Assembly: GCF_900182985.1 (NCBI RefSeq)
Contig: NZ_FXUY01000001.1
Coordinates: 2,728,001 to 2,792,000 of the forward strand
Source of the DNA: Pseudomonas helmanticensis
Lineage (GTDB): Bacteria > Pseudomonadota > Gammaproteobacteria > Pseudomonadales > Pseudomonadaceae
DNA: 64,000 nt
Direction: 5' to 3'
Part shown: one piece after another, positions 26,477 to 36,074 of the stretch
How the letters are laid out: the number at the start of each line of letters is the position of its first letter
Numbering within the stretch: position 1 is the first letter of the stretch
Notes under the pieces: generated by a model
What the model was told of the DNA's origin: nothing
The model's input: only the letters and a program-made list of their open reading frames with translations
Database searches by the model: none
Made by a program: the position numbers and the translations under genes

Positions 26477-27503
26477 TCGGTCTTCCCTCAAGTCCTGGTG
26501 GGGAACCCCGCTGGTCGGTCTGCTCGGCGGTTACCTCGCCAGCCAGATCGGCTGGCCACTGCCGTGGATGGTCGGCTCGTTATTGGCGATCATCCTCGTA
26601 CGCTGCCTGACCCCCTGGCAACTCACGGAAATCCCTGGCGGCCGCAAGTGCGGCCAGTGGATTGTCGGCATCGGCATCGGCCTGCACTTCACTCCAGTGG
26701 TGATGGAGCAGGTGCTCAGCCATTTCGGTTTGATCTTCTTCGGTGCGCTGGTCACCAGCCTGTCGGCGGTAGTCGGCGTGTGGCTGATGCGGCGCACCGG
26801 CGAGGATCGCGCCACGGCGTTTTTTTCGAGCATGCCCGGTGGATCCGGAGAGATGGTCAACCTCGGCGCACGCAACGGCGCGATGCTCAGCCACGTCGCG
26901 GCGGGACAGAGTCTGCGGGTGTTGGTGGTGGTGTTGTGTGTGCCGGCGGCGTTCAAGTATTTGCTTGGCGACGGCAGCCCGATTGCCCACGCTGGCAGCG
27001 TCGATTGGCGCTGGCTGGCGATTTTGTTTCCGGCGGGTGGTTTGCTCGCGTGGCTCTGGCAACGTTTGCGTCAGCCCAATCCTTGGCTGTTCGGGCCTCT
27101 GCTGGTGAGTGCCACGGTGAGTATCGCCTGGGATCTGCACATCGGTTTGCCGGATGGCGGCAGTCAGATTGGCCAGTGGTTGATTGGCAGCGGTTTGGGC
27201 TGTCACTTCAACCGGCAATTCTTCCGGCGTGCGCCTTCATTCATGGGGCGCACGTTGATCGGCACGGCGTTGACCATGTTGATCGCGACGCTGGCGGCGT
27301 TGGGGTTGAGTGCGCTGACTCATCTGGACCTGCGTTCGCTGACGCTGGGCATGATGCCCGGCGGAATTGCCGAAATGAGTCTGACGGCGGAGACGCTGCA
27401 ACTGTCGGTGCCGCTGGTGACGGCGATGCAGGTGATGCGGTTGCTGTTTGTGCTGTTTCTGGCGGAGCCGTTGTTCAAGTACTGGAATCGTAATCCCGAG
27501 TAA
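26469..27503 (+). CDS. AbrB-family integral membrane protein
   Basis: A 344-aa membrane protein of the AbrB (putative ammonia monooxygenase) family, PF05145 type. It shows the family's internal duplication: GGYLASQIGWPLPWMVGSLL near the N-terminus, and SMPGGSGEMVNLGARNGA matched by MMPGGIAEMSLTAETLQL in the second half. The family is not an oxygenase; some members are thought to be transporters. It overlaps tctA by 8 bp and so belongs to the tct operon, which suggests a role linked to tricarboxylate transport; its substrate is unknown. Confidence 0.85.
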   Translation: MFDRSSLKSWWGTPLVGLLGGYLASQIGWPLPWMVGSLLAIILVRCLTPWQLTEIPGGRKCGQWIVGIGIGLHFTPVVMEQVLSHFGLIFFGALVTSLSAVVGVWLMRRTGEDRATAFFSSMPGGSGEMVNLGARNGAMLSHVAAGQSLRVLVVVLCVPAAFKYLLGDGSPIAHAGSVDWRWLAILFPAGGLLAWLWQRLRQPNPWLFGPLLVSATVSIAWDLHIGLPDGGSQIGQWLIGSGLGCHFNRQFFRRAPSFMGRTLIGTALTMLIATLAALGLSALTHLDLRSLTLGMMPGGIAEMSLTAETLQLSVPLVTAMQVMRLLFVLFLAEPLFKYWNRNPE

Positions 27504-27520
27504 AACCGTGTCGACTTCAT

Positions 27521-27608
27521 CGCTGGCAAGCCAGCTCCCACAGGTTTTTGAGGTGTTCACATAATCTGTGGCACCCACAAAACCCTGTGGGAGCTGGCTT
27601 GCCAGCGA
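27521..27608. repeat. Inverted REP pair (CTGGCAAGCCAGCTCCCACAG family)
   Basis: CGCTGGCAAGCCAGCTCCCA and TGGGAGCTGGCTTGCCAGCG are perfect inverse copies about 45 bp apart between the convergent AbrB-type gene and ung. Confidence 0.9.
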
Positions 27609-27617
27609 TGGGGCCCT

Positions 27618-28310
27618 TCAAATCGGCGGTAAACGCCACTCGATCGGCGTCTCGCCATTCTGCTCAAGAAACTTGTTGGTCCGGCCAAAGTGCCCGCAAC
27701 CGAGGAACCCGCGATAAGCCGACAACGGCGACGGATGCACCGACGTCAGCACCAGATGTTTAGTCGCATCAATCAGCTTCTGTTTACTCTGCGCATGCGC
27801 GCCCCAGAGCATGAACACCAGATGCGGCTGGCGCTCGCTGACCAGTTCAATGATCCGGTCGGTGAAAAACTGCCAGCCCTTGTCCTTGTGCGCATTGGCA
27901 TTGGCGCGCTCGACGGTCATGGTGGTGTTGATCATCAACACGCCCTGATCGGCCCAGCTCTGCAGGTAACCGTGATTGGGAATGTCGATGTTGAGGTCGC
28001 GCTTCAGCTCTTTATAGATGTTGACCAGCGATGGCGGCGCCGGCACGCCCGGTTGCACCGAGAAGCACAAGCCATGGGCCTGACCCGGGCCGTGATACGG
28101 GTCCTGGCCGAGAATCACCACCTTCACTTTATCCAGTGGCGTCGAGTTCAAGGCATTGAAAATCATCGGCCCCGGCGGATAGATTTCCTTGCCGGCCGCC
28201 CGCTCCTGCTGCAGAAACTGGCGCAACTCTGCCATGTAAGGCTGGTCGAACTCAGCACGCAGTGCCTCCTTCCAGCTCGGTTCGAGTTTGATACGGTCGT
28301 CAGCAGTCAT
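27618..28310 (-). CDS. ung: Uracil-DNA glycosylase
   Basis: A 230-aa family 1 enzyme that removes uracil from DNA. The water-activating motif GQDPYHG (68-74, catalytic D70) and the C-terminal [11 protein letters not shown] loop with its histidine are both intact. The ATG at 28310 gives the usual [13 protein letters not shown] start; another ATG two codons before it is possible. It is convergent with the AbrB-type gene. Confidence 0.96.
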   Translation of the reverse strand: MTADDRIKLEPSWKEALRAEFDQPYMAELRQFLQQERAAGKEIYPPGPMIFNALNSTPLDKVKVVILGQDPYHGPGQAHGLCFSVQPGVPAPPSLVNIYKELKRDLNIDIPNHGYLQSWADQGVLMINTTMTVERANANAHKDKGWQFFTDRIIELVSERQPHLVFMLWGAHAQSKQKLIDATKHLVLTSVHPSPLSAYRGFLGCGHFGRTNKFLEQNGETPIEWRLPPI

Positions 28311-28442
28311 GGTCATACCCGGCAAAAACAATGGGGCGAACCCTAGGAAAGCCGACCACGCTTGTCAATTGCTCTGACACCGATCCGGCACTTTCCCCCA
28401 CAACGATCATACTGATCGTTCAAATTCCCGATCGAGGTCACG

Positions 28443-29555
28443 ATGAATCTGCACTTCGAAGAACTCACCGGCACCGATGGCGCCCGCATCGGCATCGCCA
28501 GCCTGGATGCTGAAAAATCGCTGAACGCGCTGTCCCTGCCGATGATCAACGCCCTCAGCGACAAACTGAACGCCTGGGCCAAGGATCCACAAATCGTCTG
28601 CGTATTGCTGCGCGGCAATGGCGCCAAAGCCTTTTGCGCCGGCGGCGAAGTGCGCAGCCTGGTCGAAGCCTGTCGTGCCCACCCCGGCGAAGTGCCGCCG
28701 CTGGCCGCACAGTTTTTCAGCGCGGAATATCGCCTCGATTACAGCCTGCACACCTATCCGAAACCGTTGATCTGCTGGGGCCATGGTTACGTGCTCGGTG
28801 GCGGTATGGGCCTGTTGCAAGGCGCGAGCACGCGGATTGTCACGCCGAGCAGCCGCTTGGCGATGCCGGAAATCACCATTGGTCTGTATCCGGACGTCGG
28901 CGCCAGTTGGTTTCTCGCACGTCTGCCGGGCAAGCTCGGCTTGTTTCTGGGTCTGACCGGCGCGCACATGAACGCGCGCGATGCGATCGATCTCGATCTG
29001 GCCGATCGTTTTCTGCTGGATGAACAGCAACCGCAACTGATCGAAGGCTTGCTGCAATTGAACTGGCAGGAACAGACCGACATGCAACTCAACAGTCTGC
29101 TCAAGGCCCTGCAACAGGAAGCCGTGGCGCAGATGCCCGAAGCGCAGTGGCTGCCGCGCCGTCAGCAGATCGACGAACTGCTTGATGTCAGCGACGTTGC
29201 CTGCGCCTGGAAAGCCATCAGCCTGCAACGCGACAGCAGCGATCCATTGATCGCACGGGCGGCGAAAACCATGAGCGAAGGCTCACCGCTGACCGCGCAT
29301 CTGGTCTGGGAGCAGATTATCCGGGCGCGGCACATGTCGCTGGCCGAAGTCTTTCAGATGGAGTACACCCTGAGCCTCAACTGCTGCCGGCACCCGGAGT
29401 TCAGCGAAGGGGTTCGTGCGCGGCTGATCGACAAGGATCAGAAACCGCATTGGCATTGGCCGGACATCAACCATGTGCCGGATGCGGTGGTCGAGGCGCA
29501 CTTTCACAAAGTCTGGGAGGGGCGGCATCCGTTGGCGGATTTGACGCAGTATTGA
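28443..29555 (+). CDS. Enoyl-CoA hydratase/isomerase family, 3-hydroxyisobutyryl-CoA hydrolase-like
   Basis: A 370-aa crotonase-fold protein of the ECH_2 type. Motifs include GNGAKAFCAGGEVRSL (oxyanion hole), GHGYVLGGGMGLLQGAST and PEITIGLYPDVGASWFLARL; the last, with glutamate and aspartate, is typical of HIBCH, the valine-pathway hydrolase. The long C-terminal helical domain also fits. No valine-pathway genes are adjacent, so the exact acyl-CoA is uncertain. GAGG lies 5 bp before the ATG. Confidence 0.8.
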   Translation: MNLHFEELTGTDGARIGIASLDAEKSLNALSLPMINALSDKLNAWAKDPQIVCVLLRGNGAKAFCAGGEVRSLVEACRAHPGEVPPLAAQFFSAEYRLDYSLHTYPKPLICWGHGYVLGGGMGLLQGASTRIVTPSSRLAMPEITIGLYPDVGASWFLARLPGKLGLFLGLTGAHMNARDAIDLDLADRFLLDEQQPQLIEGLLQLNWQEQTDMQLNSLLKALQQEAVAQMPEAQWLPRRQQIDELLDVSDVACAWKAISLQRDSSDPLIARAAKTMSEGSPLTAHLVWEQIIRARHMSLAEVFQMEYTLSLNCCRHPEFSEGVRARLIDKDQKPHWHWPDINHVPDAVVEAHFHKVWEGRHPLADLTQY

Positions 29556-29619
29556 ATCCCGTCAATGCCTGCGATGGCCGATTTTCGAACGCTATCGCGG
29601 GCAGGCCTCTCGATTGTGG

Positions 29620-32600
29620 CTAGACGTTCAAGTCGTAAAATTTCACTATTTCCGCCAGTGCCTGCAACGCCTCTTCGTCATTTCTTGTCAAGATATCCTC
29701 GACGTCACGAAGCGGAGGAAGAGGATGTAGCAGGCCAGAAAGCTCGTTCGCGGAATAGTCGCGGACAGACTTCCCGGCTTCGTTGACTCTTATAAAACTG
29801 ATAGCAGCATCACCACCTGAGAAATGATTGGAAACCCGGATCTTCGGCGACATGCCGTAATCCACAACGACGACAAGGTCGTCGTTTTCACGGTGAAATT
29901 TAAGGTTATCAATAGACAATCCAGAGGTGGAGAAGTCGACTCCATCAGTACCGCCCCCGGCATTCATCACGACATCTCGTCCGAGTCCGTCATATCTGTA
30001 AAGGTCGTTACCAGCGCCACCGGACAGCGTGTCGTTTCCTGCACCCCCCATCAGAATGTCATCGCCAACATTGCCTGTTAACAGATCATCACCTCGTAAG
30101 CCTCGAATCTCTCCTGACCCGCTTAGCGTGTCATTGCCATGACCTCCAACCAGCGGGAGAGCTTGTCCTTCACGAATGGATTTGAAGTGCGTTGAGCTAT
30201 TAACGATTACACCTTGATGGTAAGTATCTGGCACCGCACTTAACTGGCTCGACTCTAAAAGTTGCTTCAAACTGACGCTCGTTCCATCAGCAAACTTTAT
30301 AATCTCAATACCCGAACCGGCCAGATCACCAGCATGAGGCAACACAATCCGAACCTGTTGTGATCCTCCCCATCTGATATCGAGCGTCGAATACAGCATC
30401 TTTGCCCGAAGTGGACGGCGATAGGCATCGCGATGCGGATCAGGTGCCAACTCAACATTGACTGCTTCAATCAGAGCCGCCCCCCAACTTAACTGCAGTT
30501 GATCACGCATAGCCTCATCAGGAAGGATGACAGTGTCTTGGTCGAGCACTCCGTATTCGTCACTCCATCCGGTAACGCCCACTTCAGGCCGGAGAAAAAC
30601 AGGGTTCAATACGTCCGCAATAACGGTCGTTGCGCCAGCATGCGATTGCACGATGTACGTATCGGCACCGTCCTCACCGTAAAGCCAATCTTCCCCTGCA
30701 CCAGCGATCAGGTAATCCGCGCCTTCAGAGCCAAGCAACGTATCGTTACCTGCCCCGGCAGATAGCAGGGCGCCCAGTGTTCTGCCCCCCACTGCGCCAT
30801 AATCGAGCGGCGAACCGGCGTAGGCGACGATTACATCATCCCCTGCACCTCCCAGGAAAAGGTTTCCGACTTCGACATTTACTCGCCCGCCAGCATCGCT
30901 GCCCTGCACGATTTTATGTTTGATGGTTTCAGTCGTGACGTTCCAGCGAAACTCTTTACGAACAGTCTCGCCAACGCCAAAGCTTCCCGCCGGATAGATG
31001 AACCATCCCTCAATAGCGCCTGAGTCTTTTCTGTCCTCGACTATTACGTCTCCAGTCTTGAACGAAAACCCACTGCCCGTTCCAGAACGATAGTAGTAAG
31101 GTTTCTGAACCGATGATGAAATTGCTCCCTCGGCCTTAACATTTTTGTATTCGACTTGGGAGGTGGATTCAGACTGCCGTTCACTGATCACAGCATCGTC
31201 AGCGGCAGAACCCATCCATTGCGGTGTAGCAGACAATGCTCCATTTTCGACGCTTTCGATGAGCAGATCAGTATGGGTGGTAAAGCCCGTATCATTAGTG
31301 ACTATCTGATTACGAACCCAGATACCCTTTTCATTCAAAATAAAACCCTTTGCGCGCCTGCTCGTCGAACGTTTTTCTTTTAATTCCGCAAGAAACTGAC
31401 TTGTCCAATCGGCGCCATTACCTGAGGCGGAACCGGCGTTTTCATCCAGAACATTACCGTCTGAAGGAGCCTGAAAGTCACCCGTACTGCTGACTTCAGT
31501 TATGTCTTTATGTTCTTCGATCATTACCGGATTCGTCACCGGCGGATCGACCACTTCTATCGGACGCTGTATTTTCTTCATGACGTCTTGATAGCTGAGA
31601 GTCACGCCATCGCTAAAGCTGAAAGTCGAACCCTGCCAGTTTTCGTGGCGTCGGAGCAGAACCGCATCACCCTTTCCGTTGGACAGCCGCAACACCCGTC
31701 CTGCATTGATCTCAATGATGTCCACTTGCAAGTTTTCTGCAGAGAATCCTGCTCCAAACCTGATGACATTCTTGCCACCGGGATCGTTAATAACATCAAG
31801 TCCATCACCGATGCCAAAGCAGTAAATATCATCGCCATCCTCGCTTTCGAGCAAGTCGTTACCGGTCCCCCCCTCTAAAACGTTATTACCTGAATCGCCG
31901 CGAAGATAGTCCATTCCCTCCCCGCCAATTAATGTGTCGTTTCCACCGCCACCTTGCAGCGTGTCATTGCCTGAACCTCCATCCATATAATCCGGACCAT
32001 GATCCGCTTCGGCTTTTTGTTCGTAATCCCCCACCAAAACGTCATCATCCGCGCCTCCATAAAGTGTGTCGGCGCCCAAACCGCCCAAAAGCGTATCGTT
32101 TCCTGCATCACCTTGAAGGTAATCATTGTTGACTCCACCTGATTGCAATTCAGCGGCGTCACCATCCAGCGCATCTGCCCCCGACCCACCGATGAGTGTG
32201 TCCGAGCCGCCCGCCCCTCTGAGGGTGTCATCCCCCTCACCGCCATCAAGAAAGTCATCACCGTGATAACGAACGGGATGGTTGGGGTAATCACCGGTCA
32301 GGTCATCTTTACCGGTGCCCCCCAACAGCGAATCATCAGCGCCGCCGCCACAGAGAGTGTCGTCTCCCGCGCCACCGTCCAGCAAATCACGTCCGAAAAA
32401 AATGGCGGCGTTGCCGGCAACTCCGTCCAATCCAACATCGTCACCCTTCAGGTCATCGTTGCCGGGACCGCCATACAACACATCGTTACCACCATTGCCG
32501 GCAAGCCGATCATCGCCCATGCCGCCATCCAGTAAATCGTCGCCATGGTGCTTGCTCTGGAGTCCAACACTGCTGTCGAGATCGTCGCCAGACAATGTGT

Positions 32601-35181
32601 CGTTGCCGTGCCCGCCCAATAGCGTGTCATTCCCTCCCTCACCCCACAAAAGATCATCTTCAGTTCCACCGTCCAGTAGATCTTCGCCCCAGCCACCATT
32701 GAGTACGTCCCGGCCACCTTGACCATAAAGAACATCGTTATCGCCCTCCGATGTAGCATTCGGAGAGGCTTTGGAAAAGACGGTAGTGTGATAACTGATG
32801 CTGCCTACAAGTCTTTCAACCTGCTTGAAACTCCAATTCTGTTCGACCATCCCGGTCGAATTATCACCGTATAAAACATCGTCTCCTGCTCCGCCGACCA
32901 ACGTGTCCCGATTGTTTCCACCGAGCAATACGTCTCGGGAAGCCGTGCCGATCAACAGATCGTCTCCCTCCCCTCCGTCCAGCCAATCGCCACGACTTGC
33001 CTTGCCTTTGGCTGAACCATCGGCCAAGGCTTTCTCGAGCGTTGTTTGTTTATCTCCGAACAGGCGATCGTCGCCAGCTTTGCCAAATAGCCGATCAGAA
33101 CCGCCAAGACCGAGAATGACGTCGTCTTTTGCAGAACCGTAGAGCACGTCGGCTTTGTTCCTTTGTTTTACTTTGGGCAATACCAAGACGTTGCCCAACT
33201 CATCGTAAGAGACTTGTTCACCGGGCGTAGCAGGATCGGTGTCTTTGGCTTTCCAGTCGCCTTGCAAGATGAGATCAGGGGAGGAGACTGTTTGCCCTTG
33301 ATAGTCAGGCAGACGAATACCGAACATTCCCGGCTGGAAGTTCTTGATGACGATCAGATCGCCAGGTCCGTATTTGATGTTCAACGTACTTTCATTGAGT
33401 TCTTCGATGAGCGTTACAGCAATCGCTCGATCGTCAGTGAACCAAGTGTTGCTCAGCGGCGTACTGCGCTTTAGCGCCGGGATTGGCAGGCCATTTATCA
33501 CTATCTGTCCAGCGATTCCGGCTTCGAAAATCTCATCGATTCCATCACCGGTAGAGAACTCGTAGCGATCGTTGCCTTCGCCACCGATAAGGAAGTCGTT
33601 GCCCCTCCCACCGACCAATACGTCATCGTCGGCCATTCCATAAAGAGCATCATTACCCTCGCCTCCGGTTAACGAATCACGACCGCGCCCCCCTTCAACG
33701 AAGTCATTGCCGGTCAATCCATTGATCGAATCATTACCCGCGCCGCCATACAGGTGATCGGCGTTTGCACCACCTGCGAAAGATCGCCCCCCATCATCAC
33801 CAAACATGACCAGCGGGTTTGATACCCCCGTCGACATCGGCGCCTGTTTCCCTGAGGCGAGATCCGAGTAGGAAAATTTCCGCAAGGTATTTTCGCCGTA
33901 CGAGCCATTGGTTCTGGAAATCAATCGGGCCAACATTTGCGCACGATCGGCAATCCATTGCTCTGTAATGACGCCTTCGCCAGTTTGTGGATCGTAAAGC
34001 TCCAGTCCCCGTCCCGAGTAACCGTCCGCTCGTTCAATCACTACTTCACTGAGCTGTTTAAGCGAATTGCGCAAAGCTTCGCCGACCGGTGTTGCCTCGG
34101 CAGCCAACGTCGCCCACGCAGTAGCACTGCCGTATTCCCCGATTGTCCTGGTAACGATGCTTTGAGACTGAGTCGGTAGAAGGGCCGAAAAAAATGCATA
34201 GGCGTTAGTAGCAAAGGTTTCATTGGTGGTGGGCATCGCGGCAGAATTACCGTCGTAGGTACGCCTGAACATGTCGAAAAAGTCATTCAGGCCATATCGC
34301 AGAATCAGGTTAACGATGGGAGAAACAGGGGTGTTTTTCACAACATATTGGATGAGCGGGTTGATATTTCCGCTGGCCAGGCCGATGTTGATTTGCTCTG
34401 GCAACACTGAAAACAAAGTGCCAACCATATTGACACCGAAGTTCTTTATTACCGACCTCAAACCGGCACTGTAGGAATCCATCGCAAACAGGATATTTTT
34501 ATAATCATCCAACCTATTAACTTTGGCCAGTTCATGACTGCCTTTGATATCTGAGCCCGGATCACCTGCGGATATCAGCCTCCAGGTTTCATAGGGAGGT
34601 TTTCCACCTAACAGGCTAAAGCCGATTGTTCCGGACCAGCCGGCATTTTGACTTGAAGCAGAATCTTCTATCCCAATCTCCTTGCTAAACAACACCTCTC
34701 CAATCGCACTAGCATCAATCGCGGCGACTTGATCGATGGAAGGAACGGTCCATGGAGGCAGATCAAATTTAACCGAGCCGTTCATCAGGGAGTTCATAAA
34801 GTTGACAGCGACCTGATTGGACGACTCTTGCATCTGAATTTCGCTGAACACTTTATTTAACCTGAGCTCACCTTGCCGCAATGTGTAAGCACGGATCAAT
34901 GCAGAGTAAGCGCCCCGTCCGCCATTAGCATCAATCGCGACGTCCAGCCAAAGCTTTGCGCTTCTTATTATATCTACCACTTCTTCCTCAAACTCAGCAC
35001 CACCCCTGAATTTACTTCCAATGATATCGGATAGTGCTTGGTATAAACGCGTGCAGCTCCCCCCCTCCATCTTCTCAGCTTCGTACCTCATATGTTCTGC
35101 CCGGAAATTCATTCCGCCGCATGCATTTGCGGCTTTGAAAATTTCCGTTTTTTCTAGATCATTAAAAATATAACTCATCAT
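29620..35181 (-). CDS. Large RTX calcium-binding repeat protein, probably type I secreted
   Basis: An 1853-aa protein. Residues 1-450 form a non-repetitive domain I do not recognise; it ends in ADRAQMLARL...FSYSDLASGKQAP, a common lead-in to RTX repeats. Calcium-binding nonapeptides (GGxGxDxLx) come in blocks at about 475-545, 678-775, 815-1120, 1443-1508 and 1679-1728. A long non-RTX stretch lies at about 1130-1440. Residues 1755-1790 (NLKFHRENDDLVVVVDYG) fit the haemolysin-related C-terminal domain. No G-x-S-x-G lipase or metalloprotease motif was seen. It starts inside the upstream stop codon (TAATG); the second ATG at 35178 is better spaced from GGGAAG. No secretion or acyltransferase genes are nearby. 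Confidence 0.88.
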   Translation of the reverse strand: MMSYIFNDLEKTEIFKAANACGGMNFRAEHMRYEAEKMEGGSCTRLYQALSDIIGSKFRGGAEFEEEVVDIIRSAKLWLDVAIDANGGRGAYSALIRAYTLRQGELRLNKVFSEIQMQESSNQVAVNFMNSLMNGSVKFDLPPWTVPSIDQVAAIDASAIGEVLFSKEIGIEDSASSQNAGWSGTIGFSLLGGKPPYETWRLISAGDPGSDIKGSHELAKVNRLDDYKNILFAMDSYSAGLRSVIKNFGVNMVGTLFSVLPEQINIGLASGNINPLIQYVVKNTPVSPIVNLILRYGLNDFFDMFRRTYDGNSAAMPTTNETFATNAYAFFSALLPTQSQSIVTRTIGEYGSATAWATLAAEATPVGEALRNSLKQLSEVVIERADGYSGRGLELYDPQTGEGVITEQWIADRAQMLARLISRTNGSYGENTLRKFSYSDLASGKQAPMSTGVSNPLVMFGDDGGRSFAGGANADHLYGGAGNDSINGLTGNDFVEGGRGRDSLTGGEGNDALYGMADDDVLVGGRGNDFLIGGEGNDRYEFSTGDGIDEIFEAGIAGQIVINGLPIPALKRSTPLSNTWFTDDRAIAVTLIEELNESTLNIKYGPGDLIVIKNFQPGMFGIRLPDYQGQTVSSPDLILQGDWKAKDTDPATPGEQVSYDELGNVLVLPKVKQRNKADVLYGSAKDDVILGLGGSDRLFGKAGDDRLFGDKQTTLEKALADGSAKGKASRGDWLDGGEGDDLLIGTASRDVLLGGNNRDTLVGGAGDDVLYGDNSTGMVEQNWSFKQVERLVGSISYHTTVFSKASPNATSEGDNDVLYGQGGRDVLNGGWGEDLLDGGTEDDLLWGEGGNDTLLGGHGNDTLSGDDLDSSVGLQSKHHGDDLLDGGMGDDRLAGNGGNDVLYGGPGNDDLKGDDVGLDGVAGNAAIFFGRDLLDGGAGDDTLCGGGADDSLLGGTGKDDLTGDYPNHPVRYHGDDFLDGGEGDDTLRGAGGSDTLIGGSGADALDGDAAELQSGGVNNDYLQGDAGNDTLLGGLGADTLYGGADDDVLVGDYEQKAEADHGPDYMDGGSGNDTLQGGGGNDTLIGGEGMDYLRGDSGNNVLEGGTGNDLLESEDGDDIYCFGIGDGLDVINDPGGKNVIRFGAGFSAENLQVDIIEINAGRVLRLSNGKGDAVLLRRHENWQGSTFSFSDGVTLSYQDVMKKIQRPIEVVDPPVTNPVMIEEHKDITEVSSTGDFQAPSDGNVLDENAGSASGNGADWTSQFLAELKEKRSTSRRAKGFILNEKGIWVRNQIVTNDTGFTTHTDLLIESVENGALSATPQWMGSAADDAVISERQSESTSQVEYKNVKAEGAISSSVQKPYYYRSGTGSGFSFKTGDVIVEDRKDSGAIEGWFIYPAGSFGVGETVRKEFRWNVTTETIKHKIVQGSDAGGRVNVEVGNLFLGGAGDDVIVAYAGSPLDYGAVGGRTLGALLSAGAGNDTLLGSEGADYLIAGAGEDWLYGEDGADTYIVQSHAGATTVIADVLNPVFLRPEVGVTGWSDEYGVLDQDTVILPDEAMRDQLQLSWGAALIEAVNVELAPDPHRDAYRRPLRAKMLYSTLDIRWGGSQQVRIVLPHAGDLAGSGIEIIKFADGTSVSLKQLLESSQLSAVPDTYHQGVIVNSSTHFKSIREGQALPLVGGHGNDTLSGSGEIRGLRGDDLLTGNVGDDILMGGAGNDTLSGGAGNDLYRYDGLGRDVVMNAGGGTDGVDFSTSGLSIDNLKFHRENDDLVVVVDYGMSPKIRVSNHFSGGDAAISFIRVNEAGKSVRDYSANELSGLLHPLPPLRDVEDILTRNDEEALQALAEIVKFYDLNV

Positions 35182-36041
35182 TACTTCCCTGTAATAATTG
35201 AAGCAGAAAGATACTCACTGACAAACCTAAGCGCTTCAGGAGCGCCGCGTAACGAACTGGTACCCAAACTTACACGACCATCCCCTCCGACAAAGTCGAA
35301 GCTATGAAGCTCGACTGAACAACGGGTATTCAGCCTTCGAAAATCTAAATTTTCCAATTCCGGCCTGCTAAACGTCAGCAATTCTGTTTGACTCAACCCA
35401 CTCGCAACAACTTCATCACTAGCAGAATTTAGACCATCACAATATATAAGACGTGGCGTTCCATCACGACGACGCCAATCAGGTATTACAAAAACCTTAA
35501 TGCTTCCGACATTCTTAAAATGAGGCGGAGGCGCATTGAGCCAAAGTTCCAACCCCGGATAGTTTTTAAGCTTTATAATCAAGTCATCCGGCCAATCCGT
35601 ATGCCGATAACCCATCGTGTGCGGCTCATTGTGCTCCGTTCTGGTGTAAAGCCTGGCTGCGACTTTAAAGAACCCCCATTCAGGTGACGGCTCTTTCCCA
35701 ACCTGCTCATGGGCCGTGATCAGTTCGGTTCCCGTCCACCAGAACGCCCCCTCAAGAATGTCCGCAATACAGGAGCCATCGCCTTTCAGCCTGGAACCAA
35801 AATGAAAGCCGGGGATTCGAGTCCTGTCCAGATAGCTGCCCCCCAGAATGGGCACCTGCTCCATGCCGGCAAGCTTTTTACTGCACTCGCCTTCTTCCTT
35901 GTGGCGAATCGCCCGGGCTTGCGCCGCTTCCTCCCACTTGAGATGAAAATCTACTACCCAATAACAAACGGCGAACAAAACACTGTATTTCACAGCTTTT
36001 TTAATTCCGCTGACTGTATCCCTTCGAGACACCCTAAACAT
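35181..36041 (-). CDS. Unrecognised membrane-anchored 286-aa protein, partner of the RTX gene
   Basis: Has a basic N-terminus, one membrane segment at about 17-34 (AVKYSVLFAVCYWVVDFHL) and a large domain expected in the periplasm. It contains four or more Cys (residues 53 and 91, YCDGLN, TRCSVEL) and aromatic motifs such as EGAFWWTGTELITAHEQ and WPDDLIIKLKNYPGLELWL. The start has GGGGG 7 bp upstream, placed in the loop of a perfect hairpin. Its stop overlaps the RTX start (TAATG), so translation is coupled. It could be an immunity, folding or export partner of the RTX protein; I know no family and this is inference. Codons are AT-richer than in core neighbours. Confidence 0.75.
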   Translation of the reverse strand: MFRVSRRDTVSGIKKAVKYSVLFAVCYWVVDFHLKWEEAAQARAIRHKEEGECSKKLAGMEQVPILGGSYLDRTRIPGFHFGSRLKGDGSCIADILEGAFWWTGTELITAHEQVGKEPSPEWGFFKVAARLYTRTEHNEPHTMGYRHTDWPDDLIIKLKNYPGLELWLNAPPPHFKNVGSIKVFVIPDWRRRDGTPRLIYCDGLNSASDEVVASGLSQTELLTFSRPELENLDFRRLNTRCSVELHSFDFVGGDGRVSLGTSSLRGAPEALRFVSEYLSASIITGK

Positions 36042-36061
36042 TTCAACACCCCCTGTTGAAA
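36041..36061 (-). promoter_or_regulatory. Perfect hairpin enclosing the ribosome site of the 286-aa gene
   Basis: On the minus strand TTTCAACA, a GGGGG loop, and TGTTGAAA form 8-bp perfect arms. The loop is the ribosome-binding sequence and the last A of the 3' arm is the A of the start codon. It could gate translation or bind a regulator; it has no T-tract, so it is not a terminator. Confidence 0.7.
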
Positions 36062-36074
36062 CAGCAGAAACAGC

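Noticed and set aside
24941..26491. A 516-codon open frame antisense to tctA, and similar long antisense frames over the permease (8062-9126), nadB (15300-16787) and the cyclase (38426-39862)
   Set aside because: They are His/Gln/Arg-rich shadows of high-GC coding sequence, lack ribosome sites and match no family; the opposite strand encodes well-recognised proteins.
30000..33800. Regularly spaced short repeats that could suggest a CRISPR or tandem-repeat array
   Set aside because: The period is 27 bp with variable third positions and follows the RTX nonapeptide code; there are no constant repeats with unique spacers and no cas genes.
29620..35181. RTX protein as a secreted lipase or serralysin-type protease
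   Set aside because: No G-x-S-x-G elbow and no HExxHxxGxxH zinc motif was found in the translated sequence.
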